Of a DNA stretch of 9,554 nt, positions 5,830 through 9,554 are shown piece by piece. Position numbers and translations under genes: made by a program. How positions within the stretch are numbered: the stretch's first letter is position 1; each line of letters starts with the position of its first letter. The stretch lies in the NCBI GenBank assembly GCA_046719715.1, contig JBDNCJ010000088.1, forward strand, positions 1-9,554, given 5' to 3'. A model generated the notes under the pieces. The model saw nothing but the letters and a program-made list of their open reading frames with translations. It was not told where the DNA came from and made no database searches. This stretch comes from JANWWM01 sp046719715. Its GTDB lineage: Bacteria; Bacteroidota; Chlorobiia; Chlorobiales; Thermochlorobacteraceae.

Positions 5830-6056
5830 TGTGCATTATAGTTTGGTTGATGTGAAAATAACCCGTGCGATAACTTGCAAGTGTGCTGACCTCACCCTGT
5901 TTCGGCGGTGCCGAAACGTCCGTCTTGTTGCATTGAGCCGAAAAGCATGGTAAGTGCGGGTGCTGACCTCACCCTGTTTCGGCGGTGCCGAAACGTCCCT
6001 CTCCTTGTAAGGAGAGGGAAGAATCTGCTTGCGGAGTCAGGGTGTGGTCTCCACCA
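5769..6056. repeat. 288-bp tandem repeat, unit 2
   Basis: Same order as unit 1: methyltransferase fragment, DUF559 start and leader (5803-5921), partial element (5888-5921), linker, full element. Its right end merges with the real methyltransferase 3' end at about 6050. Between 5542 and 6036 there is no gene apart from the junction fragment; the whole stretch is repeat. Confidence 0.85.
5965..6049. repeat. Palindromic repeat element, 85-bp copy ending the methyltransferase gene
   Basis: Inverted ends are GACCTCACCCTG (5965-5976) and CAGGGTGTGGTC (6038-6049), with one mismatch. Both internal hairpins are perfect. The right end overlaps the methyltransferase reading frame: its bases encode the last three residues (TTP), and the TGA stop (6037-6039) straddles the end of the inverted repeat. 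Confidence 0.85.
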
Positions 6057-9000
6057 CTGCAATCTCCGCCGCCGTTAAGCCATACAGCCGATACACCCGC
6101 TCGTCTATCTCCCGCTCCAACGCCGTTGTATCTTCGCCACGCGCCTTCGCCGACAAAATCCGCTCCACCAAACCCGCTATCGCTTTCTCCTCCAACGCAC
6201 TCGCTCGCGGAATCGGAATTTGTGAGACATACTGATTTTTCCATCTCAAATAATCACCACGAATACTTGAAGAAATCTTTTGATAGAAAAAACCAACAAT
6301 TTTGGAGTTCAAAAAACCAAGAAGAAAGAAACTTCCATTTGGAATTACATAAGTCGTGTCGTTGGAATAACACGATTTCGTATCAAATGCGAAAGTCGGG
6401 TTGAGTGCAATTTCTGGGTAAATAATCTTCGGTTGTTCAAAGCGGTCGGTATCGGCAGGCGAGGCTTGCAGTTCATACCATTTGTTGCCGCCTGCTTTCT
6501 TTTCAAGTTGCGTTTTGAATTGAAGCAAATGCTGTTCAATGGCGGGATATTTTTTGATGTCGATGCCGCGCCGTGCGAAAATGAGATACAAATTCGGGTT
6601 ATGGATTTCGTAGCGTTTGATGTCTCTGCCGCGCAAAAAGGGTTTGATAATCTCCGCACTCTTTTTGTCTTCCCGAATCAGACGCGCTCGCGTTTCCGCA
6701 TCAATCACAAACGCCTCGTTGAAACCTGTTGTAATGCCTCTGTAAAACTTTCCTTGAACGAACTCGCCGAGCGGGGTGCTGTTTTGTTTCAACTTTTGCA
6801 TCAAGCCCGAAGTTGCTTGGGATTCAATGCGCCATGCGTTGACGTCAAGTGCGGCTTGCGGCTGTCGGTGTGCGTCTCGTTCAACGGTTTCGGCGAGCGT
6901 CTCCAACACATGAAATAAACTTTCGCCTGATGGCTCAACAATAAGCGATTTCACGTCGAGGGCGCGGAGCGTTTGGTCGGGCTTGGGTGCCGCTTTCTCG
7001 GCGACGAGAATCATCGGGTAAGCAATGGCTTGCTTAAAGACGGGCAAGTCGCCGAAGTCAATCATGGTGCGAATGGCGCTATGGGTTTTAAGAAAGTCGC
7101 GGAGTTTTTCGCCGTAGCCAGCGCGAAGCCATTTGTTCGAGGTGATAAACGAGAGCGTTCCCTGCGGGCGGAGCAATTGGTGCGCGAGTTCAAAGAAATT
7201 GACGAGCAAATCCGCCGTGCCGGTAAAGACATTCGGATAAGCGGATTTGAGTTGCGCTTTATAAGCATTGCCGAGCGTTTCCTGACGAATGTAAGGCGGG
7301 TTTCCGATGACGACATCGAAGCCGCCGTGTTTGATGACGTCGGCGAAGTCGATTTGCCAGAGGAGCGGAAAGTTTTCGGGCAGGTCGGTTTGGTTATTCA
7401 ATTTGGCGAGCGCGGCGCGGAGCGTGTTGAGCCTTGCTTCTTTGGCTTCGCGGGTTGCGCGTTCTTTTTTGGTTTCGCCGATGAGCGTTTCTTGAATAGA
7501 GATGTTTTTGATTTCTTGGTCGAGTTCGTTTTTGACGAGTTCGAGCAAAGTTTTGTTGATGTCGTTGCGGAGCGATTCTTTTTCTTTTTGGGTGCTGGCG
7601 GCGAAGTAGTTGTGTTTGAGTTGAGCGACTTTTTGAATCATAGAGTCGATGCGCTCTTTTTTGCCTCGTTGCGTCCACGAGTTGGGGTTGTAGTGAAACG
7701 AGACGCCTTCGTATTCGGCGACGAGCGAATCGCCGGTTCGGATTTTGAAGTCGAGGTTCGGCAGCGCGGGAATCTCGTCGATGAGGTTATGATTGAAGTC
7801 AACCGCGAGCGAGAGCCAGAGTCGGAACTGCGCCATTTGGACGGCGAAAGGGTCGATATCGACGCCGTAGAGGTTTTCTTCGATGATGCTTTTTTTGCGT
7901 TCATAGACGGTTTTGTCGTCGACGCGCTTTGCCGTAAAGAGCGCGTAACGAAGCGAGACGAGTTCGTGGAGCATGCCCAAGAGAAACGCGCCAGAGCCGC
8001 AGGCGGGGTCGAGAATTTTGACGGCGGAGAGCGCGTCAAGCACGTCTTCGGGCTTTCGGAGTTGAGAGGCGTCGAGGTCGCGGACAAATTTGCGGAGCGC
8101 GTCCGCTTCGGCAGGAAAGCGTGCCGAAAGAAATTGCAAGAGCGACTCCTTGCACATAAAGCTCACGACGGCGGACGGCGTGTAGAACATGCCTTTTTGT
8201 TTGCGCTCCTCGCCGATGAGCGATTCAAAGACCTTGCCGAGCATTTCGGGGTCGACGGCGACTTCGATATCGAGCGGCGTATTTTCGGCGACCGTAAAGG
8301 CATAGCGATTGAAGAAACCGAAAATGGCTTTGAACTCGTCGTTGGAAAATTTGATGTGGTCGTCGAAGTCCTTTTTGTCGAATAAGCCGCCGTTGAGAAA
8401 GGGAATGCGTCCGATGAGCGAATGAATTTCGCGGGCGGATTCGGCGAAGCTGCGTTTGTTGCGCTCGTGAATTGGAACAGAGAGGAACTCGAAGTAAATG
8501 CGTTTGAGGTAATCGTTATAGAAAACAAGTTTTTTCTTTTCGGCTTCGGCGAGTTTGGTTTGAAGGTAGGTTTCGTTGTCGTTGAGCCAGCCTTTTTTCT
8601 GAATGAAGTAAAGGAACATGAGGCGATTCAGCGTGGTGAGCGCGAGCAGTCGGTTTTCTTTTTCGGGCTTGACGAACTTTTTGGCGAGAATGGTTTGGAA
8701 GGCGGTTTCGAAATCTTGGAAGAAGCGTTCGGTAACTTTTTCAACATCGAAGGCGGAAAGCCATTGGGTTTTCCATTCGTCGCGTGCGGTGTCGTCTTCA
8801 AGCGAATCGGGCAGGGCGAGATTGGGCAGGTTGTATTCACAAAGCGTGCGCAGGTAAGGCGAGCCGTGTTGCCATGAGAAGGTTTGGAGTTTAGCGGTTC
8901 GTGGATTTTCGCCGGTGTAGTGAGCGAAGGTGAAGTCTTTGTAGTTGGGTGTGCAGATGAAGAAGAGGTTTTCGAGTTCCCAAGTTTTTCGGGTTGAGCC

Positions 9001-9318
9001 GCCGCGTTTTTTGGTAACGAGCGTGCGCAGGGCTTTTCGGAGCGTGGTTTTATAGGCGATGGCGTTTTCAGGGAATTTGACGATGAAGATGCCCGCCCAT
9101 TGGTTTTGGACAAAAGGTTTAAGTTGTCGGAATTGGACGTTGGCGCAGGTTTCGTCTAATTGAAGTTCATCGTGCGACCAAGCATATGTGGTGTCGCGGA
9201 GGAGTTCAGCGTCTTCGGAAATGCGCCATTGGAGTTCGTTGCGCAAGAAGGCGAGCAAGGTTTGTTCGTCTTGAACATGTTGAATGGCTTTTTGAATAAA
9301 ATCGGGAGCGATGGTCAT
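6037..9318 (-). CDS. Eco57I/TaqI-type adenine DNA methyltransferase (type IIG-like)
   Basis: This 1093-residue protein is a class I SAM-dependent N6-adenine methyltransferase. Visible motifs: the X-like region GMFYTPSAVVSFM (376-388), SAM-binding motif I DPACGSGAFL (437-446), NLYGVDIDPFAVQMA (482-496), and catalytic motif IV NPPY (673-676). A long helical insert lies at about 550-645. The C-terminal 830-1040 region (GITTGFNEAF, FLRGRDIKRYE, NGSFFLLGFLNSKI, QIPIPRAS) is a TaqI-C-type target-recognition domain, followed by the usual helical end EREIDERVYRLYGLT. I see no clear PD-(D/E)XK motif in the first 350 residues, so cleavage may depend on another protein such as the PLD-helicase. The start at 9318 begins the conserved fold; the open frame extends to 9468 but would overlap the divergent phosphatase gene. 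The last three residues come from a palindromic repeat. Confidence 0.9.
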   Translation of the reverse strand: MTIAPDFIQKAIQHVQDEQTLLAFLRNELQWRISEDAELLRDTTYAWSHDELQLDETCANVQFRQLKPFVQNQWAGIFIVKFPENAIAYKTTLRKALRTLVTKKRGGSTRKTWELENLFFICTPNYKDFTFAHYTGENPRTAKLQTFSWQHGSPYLRTLCEYNLPNLALPDSLEDDTARDEWKTQWLSAFDVEKVTERFFQDFETAFQTILAKKFVKPEKENRLLALTTLNRLMFLYFIQKKGWLNDNETYLQTKLAEAEKKKLVFYNDYLKRIYFEFLSVPIHERNKRSFAESAREIHSLIGRIPFLNGGLFDKKDFDDHIKFSNDEFKAIFGFFNRYAFTVAENTPLDIEVAVDPEMLGKVFESLIGEERKQKGMFYTPSAVVSFMCKESLLQFLSARFPAEADALRKFVRDLDASQLRKPEDVLDALSAVKILDPACGSGAFLLGMLHELVSLRYALFTAKRVDDKTVYERKKSIIEENLYGVDIDPFAVQMAQFRLWLSLAVDFNHNLIDEIPALPNLDFKIRTGDSLVAEYEGVSFHYNPNSWTQRGKKERIDSMIQKVAQLKHNYFAASTQKEKESLRNDINKTLLELVKNELDQEIKNISIQETLIGETKKERATREAKEARLNTLRAALAKLNNQTDLPENFPLLWQIDFADVIKHGGFDVVIGNPPYIRQETLGNAYKAQLKSAYPNVFTGTADLLVNFFELAHQLLRPQGTLSFITSNKWLRAGYGEKLRDFLKTHSAIRTMIDFGDLPVFKQAIAYPMILVAEKAAPKPDQTLRALDVKSLIVEPSGESLFHVLETLAETVERDAHRQPQAALDVNAWRIESQATSGLMQKLKQNSTPLGEFVQGKFYRGITTGFNEAFVIDAETRARLIREDKKSAEIIKPFLRGRDIKRYEIHNPNLYLIFARRGIDIKKYPAIEQHLLQFKTQLEKKAGGNKWYELQASPADTDRFEQPKIIYPEIALNPTFAFDTKSCYSNDTTYVIPNGSFFLLGFLNSKIVGFFYQKISSSIRGDYLRWKNQYVSQIPIPRASALEEKAIAGLVERILSAKARGEDTTALEREIDERVYRLYGLTAAEIAVVETTP

Positions 9319-9376
9319 TGGTGAATGGTTAAGTTGATTTGTGAAAATTTGGAAAAAAATCGTTTCAGGCAAAAAG

Positions 9377-9554
9377 ATGAATCTCTTTCTCATTCGCCAT
9401 ACCGAAGTGGAGGGCGCGGCGGGGCGGTGCATTGGGCAAAGTGATGTTCGGCTCTCTGAAAAAGGCAAGCAAGAGATGCAGATGTTGCTTGAATGTCTGA
9501 AACCGATTGCGCCAACGCGTCTGATTTCAAGCGACCTTTCACGGTGTTTGATAT
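9377..9554 (+). CDS. cobC: Histidine phosphatase, alpha-ribazole phosphatase-like (5' end only)
   Basis: The first 59 codons of a plus-strand gene that runs off the window. The peptide begins MNLFLIRHTEVEG, with the catalytic RH (R7-H8) of the histidine phosphatase superfamily. It continues GRCIGQSDVRLSEKGKQEM and LISSDLSRC. The G-x-C-x-G-Q-S-D-V-x-L pattern is closest to CobC, which removes the phosphate from alpha-ribazole 5'-phosphate in cobalamin assembly; another member of the superfamily is possible. The gene is divergent from the methyltransferase, with 58 bases between the two starts, and probably marks the right edge of the island. No strong ribosome binding site is seen. Confidence 0.75.
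   Translation, partial: MNLFLIRHTEVEGAAGRCIGQSDVRLSEKGKQEMQMLLECLKPIAPTRLISSDLSRCLI

Noticed and set aside
5481..6056. CRISPR array
   Set aside because: There are only two 288-bp units with no spacer-like variable segments; the similarity continues through the whole unit.
6973..8385. 470-codon open frame on the plus strand
   Set aside because: It lies wholly antisense to the conserved methyltransferase motifs, its translation is rich in unlikely F/V/E/R runs and it has no recognisable domain. It is a shadow frame, as is the plus-strand frame at 8422-8877.
9319..9468. 50-residue N-terminal extension of the methyltransferase
   Set aside because: It would overlap the start of the divergent histidine phosphatase gene, whose catalytic RH motif is clear; the extension has no domain character.

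Overview
The window looks like an accessory, defence-type island in a bacterium of moderate GC content. The organism cannot be fixed from sequence alone. Several genes lack a Shine-Dalgarno sequence, one promoter candidate fits the Bacteroidota -7 consensus (TAnnTTTG), and the left-edge gene is a bacilliredoxin. Together these hint weakly at the Bacteroidota/Chlorobiota (FCB) group. The island is bounded by two ordinary genes: the 3' end of a BrxA/BrxB-type bacilliredoxin with its terminator (1-198), and the 5' end of a CobC-like histidine phosphatase (9377 onward).

The two largest genes are both on the minus strand. One (6037-9318) is a 1093-residue Eco57I/TaqI-type N6-adenine DNA methyltransferase with a C-terminal target-recognition region. 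The other (378-3428) is a 1016-residue protein joining an N-terminal phospholipase-D-like (HKD) domain to an SNF2-type helicase. Such parts are typical of restriction or DISARM-like defence, and I infer that they work together: the methylase marks and recognises host DNA, and the PLD-helicase moves on and cuts unmodified DNA.

Between them lie small genes. These are a VapBC-type pair on the plus strand (3511-4124), a DUF559 Vsr-like endonuclease-fold gene (4332-4733, minus), and a DUF4258-DUF2283 pair (4938-5422, minus) that looks like a toxin-antitoxin module. A riboswitch-like RNA with a terminator-like end (about 4240-4364, plus) overlaps the 3' end of the DUF559 gene in antisense.

The most unusual region is 5419-6056. 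The leader and first nine codons of the DUF559 gene, followed by a palindromic repeat, have been joined to a copy of the 3' end of the methyltransferase gene. The join occurs twice in tandem with a period of 288 bp. One junction forms a 40-codon chimeric ORF whose stop overlaps the start of the DUF4258 gene (ATGA). The methyltransferase itself now stops at a TGA lying inside the terminal inverted repeat of the palindromic element. The simplest reading is an ancestral operon (methyltransferase, DUF4258, DUF2283) that was split by repeat-mediated duplication, with the small genes given a borrowed leader.
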